A stretch of DNA of 64,000 nt from Hexactinellida sp. DTS-2022 (taxonomy: Eukaryota; Porifera; Hexactinellida): NCBI GenBank assembly GCA_028753945.1, contig JAPNXP010000015.1:1860001-1924000 (forward strand), in the 5' to 3' direction. The position numbers and the translations under genes are program-made. The notes below the pieces were generated by a model. That model saw only the letters and a list, made by a program, of their open reading frames with translations, was not told the DNA's origin and did no database searches. This document shows, one piece after another, positions 1 to 10,640 of the stretch (its first letter is position 1; each line of letters begins with the position of its first letter).

Positions 1-1255
1 GGACCGACCATCAGCAGGGTTGCCAACCCTTAATGGATGAAACGCTCAAGCATGTTGATCGAGCGGATCCTTTCGTGGATGACACTTGCATACATTCTAA
101 GAACTTTGAACAACACCTCGGTGATTTGGAGCTAACATTATCCGCATTGTTAGCAGCGCACATGCAATTAAGGAAGGATAAATGCTCTTTTGGCTATCCG
201 AATGGAGAGTTCCTTGGACATAAAGTTTCGTCAAATGGACATTGCCCAATACCCCGGTTGAAGGACTCGATTCGTCACGCACAAAGACCGAGTAGTAAAA
301 AGTAAGTGCAGCGATTTTTAGGACTAGCAAACTTTTACCGAAAATATATTCAAAGGTTTGCCGTGATCGCAGAGCCACTGTACACATAGACGCGCGAGAA
401 GCAAGAATGGGTTTGGGGAATACGAGAAGAAGCGTTCGAAACTTTAAAGGACAAGTTGACGGAACCTCCCACTACGCTAGCATTCCCAAATTGGGGAAAG
501 GAATTTGTCCTCCAAACGGATGCTTCAGCTATCGCTATAGGGGCGATCCTATCCCAGAGTGATTCGAAAAACGATCTACATCCTATAGCATACTTTTCTT
601 CCGGATTAAATGACACCCAGATGAAATACGCGGCCGGTGAACTCGAATGCTGGGCCATTATTGCAGCTTGTCGGAAATTTATGAAGTACCTATGCGCTGC
701 TCCTCACGTTAAAATCATAACTGACCATAATCCATTAGTGTGGCTGAGAGGACAAAAGGACCCCAGGGGCAAATTTTCTAGTTGGATTATGGAGCTGGAG
801 TCTATTAATTATTCGATAGAGTTCATCAAAGGAACTGAAAACGTGTGCGCAGACTACTTGTCTAGGGAAAAAGTCTGAAATCGACCAGGAAGTCAATGAT
901 GAAGATCAGCATTTCGAAAGATATTTGTATTCGTTCGACGGTAGCTCAATTCGCGCAGAATTTGAAAAAGCCCAAAAGGGAGACTTCATAGTATCATCCG
1001 CGATAAACCAATTAGAAAAGGCACAAAAGATCAGCTATGGACCATTCAAGACACAGGCTGGAATGAAAGTGGTCAATAGATTACTTTACAGAGGTAGAAA
1101 AGTTGTCGTTCCCAGATCGATGGAAGAAAGAGTAATGGCCTAGTACACAATGAATGCCACGTTGGGTACGATAAAAACTGTATTACTCACTCGGAATCGG
1201 TTCTACTGGAGAAAAATGGGGAACGACATATAAGACTTCGGCAGAAAATGGGCTA
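1..1255 (+). pseudogene. Ty3/gypsy pol fragment: RT end, RNase H, integrase zinc-binding start
   Basis: Retroelement polyprotein remains, entering from the left edge of the window. The reverse transcriptase palm motif appears as FVDD (about 75-86), followed by the end of the RT domain to about 305. After a frame break comes an RNase H domain (456-878) with the typical QTDAS start, HPIAYFS, ELECWAI and TDHNPLVWL motifs and the ADYLSR end. From about 925 the linker leads to the integrase N-terminal zinc-binding region, which is cut at 1263 by a DNA transposon and resumes at 2708. Several frameshifts and stops make it non-functional. The order RT, RNase H, integrase is that of Ty3/gypsy elements; the clade is not determined. 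Confidence 0.88.
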
Positions 1256-1263
1256 TATGTGCC

Positions 1264-2699
1264 CAGGGGCGCTGGACTTTTAAAAAAGTCCAAAACTGTG
1301 GGTGGGCTCGAAACCTTTATTAAAACTTTATAGAAGTTTTAATAACAACAATGCATAATCGATGCTAAGACTAAAATTATGCACTGTATTTTTCTTCAAA
1401 TAATAACCGGGAACATCATTGATTTTCCGAGGGTATTGATCATTCATAGGATACAGCTATAAATGCTAAATACTGTGAGATATAAACGCTGAAAAATTCT
1501 TAAAATAATAAATTATATACATATTAACAAATCAGCATACTGGACCCGTATTCACTAAGAAGTTAAGTACGTACTTAAGTACTAAGTATGTACTTAAGTC
1601 GTATTCACTAAGATTGGTATTCACTAAGATTTAAGTGTGTACTTAAGTACATACTTAAGTACAAAACTTAATTAACCTACTAAGTTAACTTAACTTATAA
1701 GAATTTGCTTTTACTGACTCTTTAGACGTTGGTGTTTAATTAGAACATCGTAATAGATTTCTAGTAGTACTTGCTTTACTTTAGGGGAAGTTTATGATTC
1801 TATTTTCAACATTTATTACTATTGGTTGTTATTTTCTAAAAGTTCTGTTTTTTCTCAAGCACACAAATCACAGGAACTTCATTGAGAATATTCTTTTTAA
1901 AGTTAAAAGAATACACCAAGCTATTACAATAGCATTCCATACACTAATATGCTATGCTATTAAATAAAATTGAATAAATATAATTCAATTTCGTACTTAA
2001 GTACGTACTTAAGTATGTACTTAAGTACAACAATATTTCTTAGTGAATACGACTTAAGTATGTACTTAACTAAGTACGTACTTAGTACTTAAGTATATAC
2101 TTAGTACTTAAGTACTAAGTAATCTTAGTGAATACGGGGTTTTGAATTAAAAAAGTTCACAAAATGGGTAATTTGCCAATTTGTTTATTTAAAATTCCTT
2201 AAAATTTTCTATGGAGTTTTGGGTTAATTGTCAAAGTTAGGTGCTCCTCCAGCAGGGTAACCAGATGAGTGAGATGACTACTTTAAAAGAAGGACACGTT
2301 TAAAATTAAAGAGATCGCAGGTTGAGAAACCCAGTATAGTAGAACATTTGAGAATAAAGGCTTTTGACAAGGACATGGCTAGTATACTTTAATAATTCTG
2401 AGTATGGTTGAACAACAAAGTGGATTATTAGACTGAACAGACTGCAAACAATTTTTTAAAAGATACAAAAGGACACAGTGTAAGAAAGCAGTTAGCATGA
2501 CTGCCTGAGAAGGACTGTCCTTCTAAAAATAGGACATTTGGTCACCCTGCTCGTCAGGTCCTTTGACCAAAACCCTCCACCCCCTGGCCCACCCTCAAGA
2601 GCCCCTCTCGCCCTCCCTCAAGAGCCCCCCCTCGCCCCCCCGGATTTGACACGAGGGGGGGCTCGGGCCCCCCCTGCCCCCCCGGGTTCGGCGCTTATG
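1264..2699. mobile_element. hAT non-autonomous element inserted in gypsy integrase
   Basis: A 1436-bp insertion with hAT-type ends: left CAGGGGCGCTGG, right CGGCGCTTATG. It is bracketed by the perfect 8-bp duplication TATGTGCC at 1256-1263 and 2700-2707. Removing the insert with one duplication rejoins the integrase reading frame of the host gypsy element. No transposase is encoded. The right end is very G/C-homopolymer rich (2573-2690), giving spurious proline-rich open frames. A separate palindromic element lies inside it at 1545-2138. Confidence 0.88.
1545..2138. mobile_element. MITE with nested terminal inverted repeats and ACTTAAGTAC arrays
   Basis: Perfect 16-bp outer inverted repeats, CCCGTATTCACTAAGA at 1545-1560 and its complement at 2123-2138, enclose a second perfect pair, GTCGTATTCACTAAGA at 1598-1613 and its complement at 2038-2053. 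Between each outer and inner end are repeated self-complementary ACTTAAGTAC/TTAGTACTTAAG motifs. No coding sequence is seen. Superfamily is not clear and no convincing target duplication was found. Confidence 0.75.
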
Positions 2700-2707
2700 T
2701 ATGTGCC

Positions 2708-3516
2708 CGAAGCAAGCCGAAGAATACGCCACCCGAAACACTTGTTCCGAACGTGCAATCAACTCGACCGAGAGAAGCCATCGCATTCGACGTCGCTACA
2801 CTACCGTATGCGAACACGAATCACAGGCACTTCCTATTGCTCATCGACACATTCTCCAAATTCATTGAGCTAGTTCCCCTCATGGATCAAGAAGCCCACT
2901 CAATCATCCAAGGGATTAGTGATGGGTGGATATTTCGACATGGACCACCGGTGTCTATGTTGATCGACCAAGGTCCATACGTAGATGGAGTTGAGATTAG
3001 GTCTTTTCTAGCGCAATTTAACATAATAAAGAAGCACAGCTCGCCCTACCACCCGGAAGGGGAACGGACAGGCAGAGAGAGGAATCCGGGCTGTTAATTG
3101 AAAATTATTCATAACCAAAGTCATAACTGAAATTTGGGTTATTATAAATGCGATGTTAAAGTCGCTATAGTTAGTACTAAGTAAATGCTTGGGGGCGATA
3201 GGAAGCATAATATGATCTAATGTTTACTTTTCACACTACGTGGGTGATCAGTCGGAATTTTCAGAACTCAGAAGATCTATAACCCTCCCAAATGGTTGCA
3301 ACACGATGCATTGTCTGAGAACTTTTCGGACGAAGTACCCGATGACCTACGCAGAGGCGGCGCCAGAATTTTCAGGTAGTGGAGCTCAGGGGGGGGCCAC
3401 ACTGTAGAACAATGTTATTCTAGGGGGGGCCAGCCTCAAAAGAGGGGGGGCCATGCCCCCCCCTGCCGCCGCCACTGGACCTACGATAGACAAGGAGGTT
3501 TTCAAAGAGGGTGTGA
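2708..3516 (+). pseudogene. Ty3/gypsy integrase core and 3' end of pol
   Basis: Continuation of the gypsy polyprotein after the hAT insertion. The integrase catalytic core is visible at about 2760-3070, with the first catalytic Asp in the IAFDV context, LLLIDTFSKFIELVPL, and a second Asp in MLIDQGPY, where the usual DNGxxF is altered. The frame decays at about 3090. The stretch 3097-3235 does not look like pol and resembles sequence near 36130. Coding resumes at about 3250, is interrupted by a 126-bp MITE (3352-3477) and stops near 3490. A purine-rich stretch around 3501-3512, just before the LTR, fits a polypurine tract. Confidence 0.8.
3352..3477. mobile_element. 126-bp hAT MITE with 8-bp target duplication
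   Basis: Ends CAGAGGCGGCGCC and GCCGCCGCCACTG are hAT-like inverted ends. The perfect 8-bp duplication GACCTACG flanks it at 3344-3351 and 3478-3485. The interior is G- and C-run rich. It lies in the last codons of the gypsy pol region, just ahead of the 3' LTR. Confidence 0.85.
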
Positions 3517-3693
3517 TGTAACAAGTTACTAGTTTAGTATAGGCAAGAGACCACCCAACTAGCGAACAATAGCAATATATATATATACTCTTTAGTAGCT
3601 TTGACTGTAGTCCCTTAGCTTACTTAATAACTTATTTCTTTCTTTGTCAATTGAGTATTCCTATTTATTCAAACTCTTGTCAACACTGTTACA
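3517..3693 (+). repeat. Gypsy 3' LTR
   Basis: A 177-bp segment starting TGTAACAAG and ending CTGTTACA, the canonical TG...CA LTR ends with a short inverted repeat TGTAAC/GTTACA. It directly follows the purine-rich tract at the end of the pol region and contains an AT-rich, TATA-like stretch at about 3575-3590. The 5' LTR lies outside the window, so identity of the LTR pair cannot be checked. Confidence 0.65.
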
Positions 3694-3709
3694 TTAGATT
3701 TCAACGAGT

Positions 3710-4377
3710 ATTCTAGGTTAACATATTGCTAAATTTGTCAACGCTTAAATGATGCGCATGACAAGATTCGTGCTTTTTAAATTTTTCCACGGCTTTCTTC
3801 CAATTTTTGAAACCTGATGAAATAAAAGTATCTTCACTCTTGCTGTTGCTGCCCTAGCTGAATCAACTAAAAAGATTTGCCGACATGGATGACAAAAAGC
3901 TGCACTTACTTTATCATCCCATTCAAGCCAAGGGAAACTTTTAAACCATATGAGAAGAAATTTTCTATTGTTTTTTTCGTCAAGGGGAAAACTAATTTGT
4001 TTAGGTTGGTTTGGTACTTGCTGGATTTCAAGTTTCTGCTTCTTTGCTATAATATGATCTTCAAGCGAATCATTTGAAGTTGAATGTGCCATCTAAGAAA
4101 ATCAAAAATACGAAATGTGAATATGGATTCTCGCATTCATTCTTTTATAAGAGTACACTAAATTTTTGAAACCATATAATAAATGTTTATGGTAAACATC
4201 AATTTTGTAATAGCAGTGTGCAATATTCAACACTATTTCACTTAGTTGATGTCGATAATAAATATTTAATGGGGGCGATTTAGATATTATTGGGGGGGCG
4301 AAAAGATACCTTCGCTCCCTTTAGATATTATTGGGGGGGCAATCGCCCCCCCTGCCCCCCCAGGATCGCCGCCTATG
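3710..4377 (-). pseudogene. Inverted 5' part of an autonomous hAT element (TTF-type zinc finger)
   Basis: On the - strand the element starts at 4377 with the hAT end CATAGGCGGCGATCC. An open frame from 4092 encodes a TTF-type zinc-finger N-terminus, with FPWLEWDD, AAFCHPC and, after a frameshift near 3830, NWKKAVEKFKKHESCHAHH. This is the usual N-terminal module of hAT transposases related to ZMYM1-like proteins. The coding fades at about 3710, exactly where the matching + strand transposase part begins at about 5110. It is read as the displaced 5' third of the + strand hAT element, turned around by an inversion. Confidence 0.75.
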
Positions 4378-4385
4378 GCAACATC

Positions 4386-5104
4386 TATACTATAAAACAC
4401 AAGGATGGGTGTATATAGATATTTGTTTGTATGCAGAGTTGATTGAAGAAACTGGACGGTTTCCAAATGTGATTTTTGACATATAGGGGTAACTTTTGGC
4501 ACCCGCCAACAAGTTGAGGTTTCCACTCGAAATTTCTCACACCTCGACAAGTTATGACGTCATTGTCACATTTCGAGAACCCTGAAAATTCACTTAATCG
4601 CACATAATTCCCGCCCTCTAAGAGATAGAAATCTGAAAATTTAATAGAATACGTATGCACATTAATGATGGGTCACCCCAGATTGCCAATATGCTAAACC
4701 ATTATCGCATGATGACTTAATTACTAACATTTCACATTGTAAATTGGCCTAATATAACCACACACCAATCGCTAAGCGGTTGGTGTGTGGTTGTGATCTG
4801 CTGCGAAGCGACCTAGCAAGCGAAGCGCGCTAGTTATAAAATCTATTTCCTATTACTTTTTGGATTCAGCATCATCCAAAACCTCTAAACTAAATTTTAA
4901 AGTCCCATAATGTATTCAGAACCATGAATACTGTGAAAAAGAATGAGGAGTGTAATACTCATTTTCAAAATATAATTTTGTGGTTTTGGGGCACACTAAG
5001 TGAATTTTTTTCCCGAATATGATAAAGTTAAAATAGCCATTAATTTTCTCTACAGCTAAGTAGTTTCTATGCATAATATTAGAAGTTAAGAGGTCAAAAT
5101 ATTG
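4386..5104. repeat. Inverted hAT flank carrying a dispersed Helitron-like repeat
   Basis: No gene is seen. The part 4465-4840 is closely similar, in direct orientation, to 30908-31200 plus 32685-32775. Shared landmarks include ATATAGGGGTAAC, GACAAGTTATGACGTCATTG, CGCCCTCTAAGAGAT and a 3' end with a small hairpin followed by GCGAAGCGCGCTAGT. A terminal CTAG followed by T, just after a GC hairpin, is what Helitron 3' ends look like, but no helicase coding is present, so the assignment is tentative. By the inversion model for the hAT element, this stretch is the original upstream flank, now reversed. Confidence 0.55.
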
Positions 5105-6852
5105 CTGTAATGTTAAGTGACCAATTTGCTACAGAGAGAAAGGTTGCTACTGAGTGTCTTGAACGCATCTTCACAACTATTCGTTATTGAGCAAGACAAG
5201 GCCTACCAATTCGCGGCCATTCAGACTCTGATTCAAACTTCAGACAAACAATTGGGGCTACAAAGGAAGACAACATGAACTTCAAAAGATATACAGGAAG
5301 AGATAATTGACTTAATGTATTGTGATGTAGTGCGTAATTTCGCAAAACAAATCCGTTACCGAAAGTATTTTGGGGTAATAGCAGATGAAACAGCAGACAT
5401 TTCTCAGATTGAACAACTCAGCATCTGTTTACGGACAGTAGATAATGAGTTAAATCCAGAAGAACAGGTATTTGGGTTCTATGCTCTGGATAAATGTGAT
5501 GGCGAGTCTATTTTTAAAGCAGTCGAAGATGTTCTATTGCGTCTTGATATAAATATAAAGAACTGTTTCGGAATGACATTTGATGGAGCTTCTTCCTTTA
5601 ATAGCAATTCAGTTGGTGTTGGTGCACGCATTAACGACTTAGCACCATCAGCAATCAGAACTCATTGTCACATGCATTGTGTGAATTTGGCTGTCCAAGA
5701 TGTTGTAAAAAATGTAAGCATGATGCGTGATTTCCTCCATTTTGCAAATGATCTCATTGTTTTCCTTCGTAACTCTCCTAAACGATGTACAATTATACGA
5801 AATACCGCAATTCTACTTGAAAACCCACAAACTCACATCAGACCCCTCTGCCCAACACGGTTCACTATGAAGTATCACGCTTTAAATGGACTTAGTAAAC
5901 AGTTGGACATAATAATTGAATCTTTGTCTATTATAGAAACGCAATCGTTTGACAGCAAAATAAAAGCAAAGGCAAGTGGCTTCCTTCGACGTTTGGGAGA
6001 CTTTGATATATATTTTGCACTCTTAATTTCTTTGCAAGTTTTTGAATTGACTGACAGACTTAGCAAAGAACTACAAGGACGAGAAGTCTCTGTTGGAAGA
6101 GGAGTTAAGCTTGTTTCGTATGCTATAGTTGAACTAGAAAAAATGCATTCTGCAGAAAGATTTGTCCAGCTTTGGAAAGAAGCTGACGAACTTCGTAGGC
6201 AGCATGGGGCAGATCCTCCAAAGTTATTCCGACAGATAAAACCACCACATCGCTTCCAAATTGACTAACCTCACATATTTAATGAACCTCGAGACTATTA
6301 TCTTGAAAAGTACCACGAAATAATTGACATTTCCTCTGCGAAACTAAAAACACGGATTAGTGACAAGGCATTACCTGTGTTGGGAGCAGTGGAATTACTA
6401 CTAATTTCAGGCTGGAATGGGAATTTCAATCGAGAAGGAAAACATGCAGATTGTTTGTAAGCATTATGGTTACGATAAACTCGACTCTAGGCGCCTAGAA
6501 GCTGAACTCATCAGTTTACAGAATTTGAATGAAAACTGGCATAACCAGCGTACATGAAATAATAAAGCATATTGGACAGAGTGAAATGAAAAATATGCTT
6601 CCTATGGGGTTAACAATGATCAAATATTATTTAGTTTGTCCTGCTTCAACTGCTAATGCAGAACGATCATTTAGTCATCTTCGACGGCTGAAGACTTATC
6701 TTCGTAGCACCATGACTCAAACAAGGCTAAATTCGCTTTTGATTTTGTCAACTTATAAAGAAGAACTTGATCTTCTTGATATGAAGAAAATATTGAATGA
6801 ATTTACCAGTCGAAATGAAGTGAGACAAAATATATTTGAAACTTCATTATAA
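5105..6852 (+). pseudogene. hAT transposase, DUF4371-like core and C-terminal dimerisation domain
   Basis: Coding similarity starts at about 5113 (MLSDQFATE in frame, then a stop in the TTIRY region). It continues through the long frame 5315-6268 with GVIADETADISQ, MTFDGASSFN, RTHCHMHCVNLAVQD and RPLCPTRF, the blocks of hAT transposases of the ZMYM1/DUF4371 type. After stops and a frame change, the frame 6529-6852 holds the hATC dimerisation motif (CPASTANAERSFSHLRRLK). The N-terminal zinc finger is missing here and lies reversed at 3710-4092. The protein would bind DNA ends and cut and paste the element; this copy is dead. Confidence 0.88.
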
Positions 6853-8215
6853 AGCTAAAATATTTAAGATGTTGATCCTTGATAAATTTCTATTTACCAT
6901 TATACATTAAGGCTAAATGTCCCCGGTGTTTTCCAATGGTCCGATTGATTGTAGCGAATTTTATATGTATAGAGTAATGTATTAGCTATCTACTGAAAAA
7001 AAGAAATCGACTCTAGCTCTTATACTTTTCTTAATATATAATTATTTGTGAAACTGGAACTATTAACACGATTAATGCATGTCAGTTAATTGAAAATTCG
7101 GTTGGTCATTCAGCTATATGTCCAGAAGACCAATATTATGCTATATGACTTGGCAACTATGTTAATTAACTGAATACTTCTTCTGGCAATGTACTATTTA
7201 TATTTGTTGGTACTAGTAATATGATAAATAAGAGTAATTTTTGAGTAAACTTTATTTAGCCATAATTATTCGAAATTAGCCATTTTAATGACAAATAAGA
7301 GTTAGAGCTTCAATATTAATAGTTCCAAGTATGTTTTCTGGTCATTTTGTATAATTGTCACTACATCATTGTTTTGTTCAAGTAGTCTTTACATTATTGC
7401 AATGACAATGCGGAAATTTATGGGGGGGTCATTTTCTCACGGGGCTTGCATAAAGAAATGACCCCCGTGAGAAAATGACCCCCTAAACGGTATCCATTTT
7501 TCATATGAAGAGGGGGTCATTTTCTCATGGGGGTCAATTTCTCATGCAACAGTACTATATGGCTCCATGCTTTGATATTAACATTATCTGACTATAGAGC
7601 ATGCATCAGCTTGTTTTGAGTAGGGACACGTGAATTTGTATAGTTGATTACTACTTTCATTTCTATGTTAGAGCAATGACCAAGCATAATTTTTTGGTCA
7701 ATCAACAATTTCTGAAAATTATGCTTGGTCATATGTATATATTCCAGTTTCACATATTTGGCTATATCAAGAAAACTGTAAAAGCTAGACACTGACTCTC
7801 TTTTGTTAATATACTGCTATTACATTGATCTATATAACAGAGGTACTCTATAAGTATAATATTGGTCGTCTGGACATATAGCTGAATGACCAACCGAATT
7901 TTCAATTAACTGACATGCATTAATCGTGTTAATAAACTCATATGTTACTTGATACACAGTAAAATATCGTTATATCTAAGTATTTGGGAACTGTGAATTC
8001 CTTCGTTATATCCGGATATTCATTATAGTAAGTCGATAATAATTAAAATGCATTTAGTGCTCTGGGAAAAATCCTCATTTAGTTATAAGCGGGATTTCGT
8101 TATATCCGACTTCTTAACAATGGGAGTTCAATGAACTATAATAATAGAGAATAAATCTCTGATGATTTAAAAAAAATCTCGCCCCCCCAATAATTTCCAC
8201 AAATCGCCGCCTATG
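6853..8215 (+). mobile_element. 3' part of the hAT element, ending at its right terminus
   Basis: Non-coding tail of the + strand hAT element. It ends CGCCCCCCCAATAATTTCC...AATCGCCGCCTATG at 8215, the complement of the same terminus type seen at 4377. The 8 bases after the end, GATGTTGC (8216-8223), are the exact reverse complement of the 8 bases outside the other terminus (GCAACATC, 4378-4385). A TTAA-flanked element (7067-7928) is inserted in it, and 7960-8110 contains repeated TTCGTTATATCCG-type motifs of another small repeat. Confidence 0.7.
7063..7932. mobile_element. TTAA-flanked element with about 75-bp terminal inverted repeats
   Basis: Nearly perfect inverted repeats of about 70 bp (7067-7137 and 7858-7928) start CACGATTAATGCATGTCAG inside TTAA on both sides (7063-7066, 7929-7932). 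TTAA target sites are the signature of piggyBac elements. No transposase is visible. The interior holds several copies of a GGGGGTCATTTTCTCA motif in both orientations (7422-7545) and an inverted ATTATGCTTGGTCAT pair near 7680-7730. Confidence 0.7.
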
Positions 8216-8223
8216 GATGTTGC

Positions 8224-8581
8224 AAACTTACACTATTTCCCCTGGTTTGCCCACTGTGAACAGTAATACTATTGTTTCTGAATCAGAGTAGGGTTGTGTC
8301 GCCATGATGTCTATTTATATCCGTGAACCCCAGTCATAGGTAAATATAAGGACAGGCCAAAAACTTTGCAAGTCTACTCAATTCCTATTGGATTCCCATA
8401 CCAGTTGACTAATTTGTGAATACGCATAATCTCGTGTGAGCGGGGTTTGATTTCTATTGAACAACAGCATTATCCGTCATAATCTCGTTTAGTTACCTAT
8501 AGTGTTACAATCGGGGTGGTCAGACCAATCTATGATTGTAGTTTGAATGTGAATTTTTGTACGCTTTACCATTAGACTCCT
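8224..8581 (+). promoter_or_regulatory. Non-transposon upstream region of SAS-6
   Basis: About 360 bp separate the hAT terminus and its target duplication from the SAS-6 start codon. No repeat or reading frame is recognised. By position it must contain the 5' UTR and core promoter unless transcription begins inside the hAT element. No TATA box could be assigned with confidence. Confidence 0.35.
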
Positions 8582-9151
8582 ATGGAGGAGTTGTTCTCTC
8601 AAGAACTTTCTATCCTAACTAAACTGAGCTCTGAGGAGCGTTTCGCTCGCATCAGAATATCTGTCTTTTCCAAGAACTCCACCTCCTCTGCATCCCCTTT
8701 CTCCCGAGAACTCGTCTTGAGACTAACAGACGACACAGACCCATTCTTCCTGCACACCCTAGCCCTGACAGAGGAGGAGTATTCCGAGCTGAAGAGCCAG
8801 CAGGGACTGCTCATTGACTTCTCTTCGTTTCCGCACAAGCTGATAGAGCTGCTGACTCTGTGCAGATCCCAGCCCTCGGGGGACCAGCCGAAGTTCGTGC
8901 TGCAGCTGGTGCAGATTGGAGAGACTGGCCGGACTCTGTTCGAAGTTGTGGAGACTAACCCTTTCAAACATCTGACACACCTCTCTCTCCGCGTCCTACC
9001 CGGGACAGACAGGACCCTGAAGGAGTACCTGGCCGAGTGTTTGCGGGGCTACAAGGCGGACAATAGCAGACTCAGCGATGAGCTGGCTGTGTGCAAGGAC
9101 CAGCTAACCCGACACATGTCTGCGTCCAGAGCAGCGGCTGCTCATCAAGAG
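8582..9151 (+). CDS. SASS6: SAS-6 centriole cartwheel protein, exon 1 (globular head domain)
   Basis: First coding exon of spindle assembly abnormal 6, the protein whose N-terminal heads oligomerise into the nine-fold hub of the centriolar cartwheel. The ATG at 8582 opens a 190-codon exon. Residues 1-150 form the head domain, including QQGLLIDF (73-80), FPHKLIELL (83-91) and the highly conserved NPFKHLTHLSL block (126-136), nearly identical to vertebrate SAS-6. Residues from about 145 start the coiled coil. The exon ends in phase 0 at GAG with a GTGTCT donor at 9152; beyond it the frame soon stops. Joined to exons 2 and 3 the protein is about 618 residues, close to the human length of 657. 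Exon GC is high against an AT-rich intron. Confidence 0.95.
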
Positions 9152-9378
9152 GTGTCTTTTATATTATGTTGTTTACATTTGGTTGTGGCTAGTTTGGTAT
9201 CTAATTTACGTAACGTTTTCAAGGGGAGCCGGGATTTATTTTCCTATATGTGAGAGACATCTTTGAATTCAAAATGGTAAATAGTAAATACTCATGTGAC
9301 AATGGGGTGTATCTGGATTTTTTGTTAATTAATTGATTTTCGTTTTTAAAGGCCCTTAGTTTCAAAAATTATAATATA

Positions 9379-9558
9379 TACAGTTGAAACCGGATATTTT
9401 TAACACATTCTTTTCACGAAAATTTGTTAAAAATATCCGATTGTTAAAAATACCCGATTTTACAACAACAACAATAATTAATTATTTACAAGAAAATGTG
9501 TTAAAAATATCCGATTGTTAAAAATATCCGGTGTTAAAAATATCCGGTTTCAACTGTA
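9379..9558. mobile_element. TA-flanked MITE, family 1 (copy A)
   Basis: Inverted ends CAGTTGAAACCGGATATTTT and its complement (9381-9556) are flanked by TA. The interior repeats GTTAAAAATATCCG several times in both orientations around an ACAACAACAACAATAATT centre. TA target duplication and CAGT ends fit Tc1/mariner or pogo-type MITEs. The second copy is at 37060-37219. Confidence 0.8.
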
Positions 9559-10169
9559 TACCGTATATACCGTGATTCCCCGAGTAAGCGCCGGGTCAAT
9601 AAAAACGACATTGATATTATAAAATTTAAACACATTAGTTGATCACTTGAGTGTAATTCCATTGATTTTGATAACTTCAGTATGTATACTGTAGGCTAGA
9701 ACCATTAAAACCGACCTAAATATTATATTCTGGATTTTTCAAAACAAATTCAGGACAACGAGTTAAAATCAGAAGGTACATATAACAGTATCCATGGTAT
9801 AGCAATAGTAACGAGTTAAAACCAGACGGTATAACAGTATCCATGGTATAGCTATAGTAACGAGTTAAGATCAGACGCGAGTTAAATTCAGACGCAACTT
9901 TACTCCCTTGCAGTATTCCCTTAGCCTGAAGAGAAGTTATTAGAAGAGGTTAGCCACCCATAATAATACATTGCTCTCGGGTGGGGATATGAAATACGTA
10001 GTTCCTATCCTTGATTAAGGTTTCTGGAACAATAGATTGCAAATTCTCTACTATACCTACCGTAACATTGATATGGTAGCACATTTTAATTTATTGCTGA
10101 ATTATATATTGGAAGATCTTTATTGTATTTATTTCCATTATTAGCACTTAATTCTTTATCTGGTAATAT

Positions 10170-10640
10170 ACTCATTATCTCAAAGATTATTGAAGTTAGG
10201 CCTAGAAGATGTATTATCAACGAATAGGAAGCTACCTATTTCGGATAGATCAGTACTAGCATAGTTTACATAATATCGATAGTTTTTGAGTTATGGCTCA
10301 TTTAGGAAATTTGCATTTCCCTGGCAACCGAGGAATGCGTCAACATTCCATTTGTAATTTCGATATATTTCATTCAACGAGTTATGGACATCCTCGTGTT
10401 CCAATTTTGAACATTTATAACGCGTTTAACTATGTTAAAATAAGGCTATAAAAACACGATAATTCCCACGAAAAAATAGCGATTATGTAATCAAATGATG
10501 ATATATCACAATTCTAAAGGGTGTTATGTATGCCTTGATATCATGTTCCTAACTTCCTATATAATTATAATGCATTTCTCCGGTCTGTCATTACTAGCTA
10601 TTGAGATAAAGATATGTTAGCTAATAATCAATTGCCTTTA
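10170..10640 (+). repeat. Dispersed repeat, inverted partner at 26745-27190
   Basis: About 470 bp are clearly similar to the reverse complement of 26745-27190. Shared blocks include CAAAGATTATTGAAGTTAGG, ATTATCAACGAATAGGAAG, GTTTTTGAGTTATGGC, GGCAACCGAGGAATG and a shared 3' part with TATCACAATTCT. No coding or clear termini. The two copies lie in introns 1 and 2 of SAS-6 and flank exon 2. Confidence 0.75.

Noticed and set aside
2538..2873. Proline-rich open frame and its opposite-strand partner
   Set aside because: It runs across the C/G homopolymer end of the hAT insertion and into gypsy integrase in the wrong frame; an artefact of base composition.
1..3693. Gypsy-type sequences considered as an endogenous virus with an envelope gene
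   Set aside because: After the integrase there is only a short pol tail and an LTR; no envelope-like frame is present, so it is a plain LTR retrotransposon remnant.
8599..8980. Two - strand open frames opposite SAS-6 exon 1
   Set aside because: The + strand encodes a near-invariant SAS-6 head domain; the antisense frames are a by-product.
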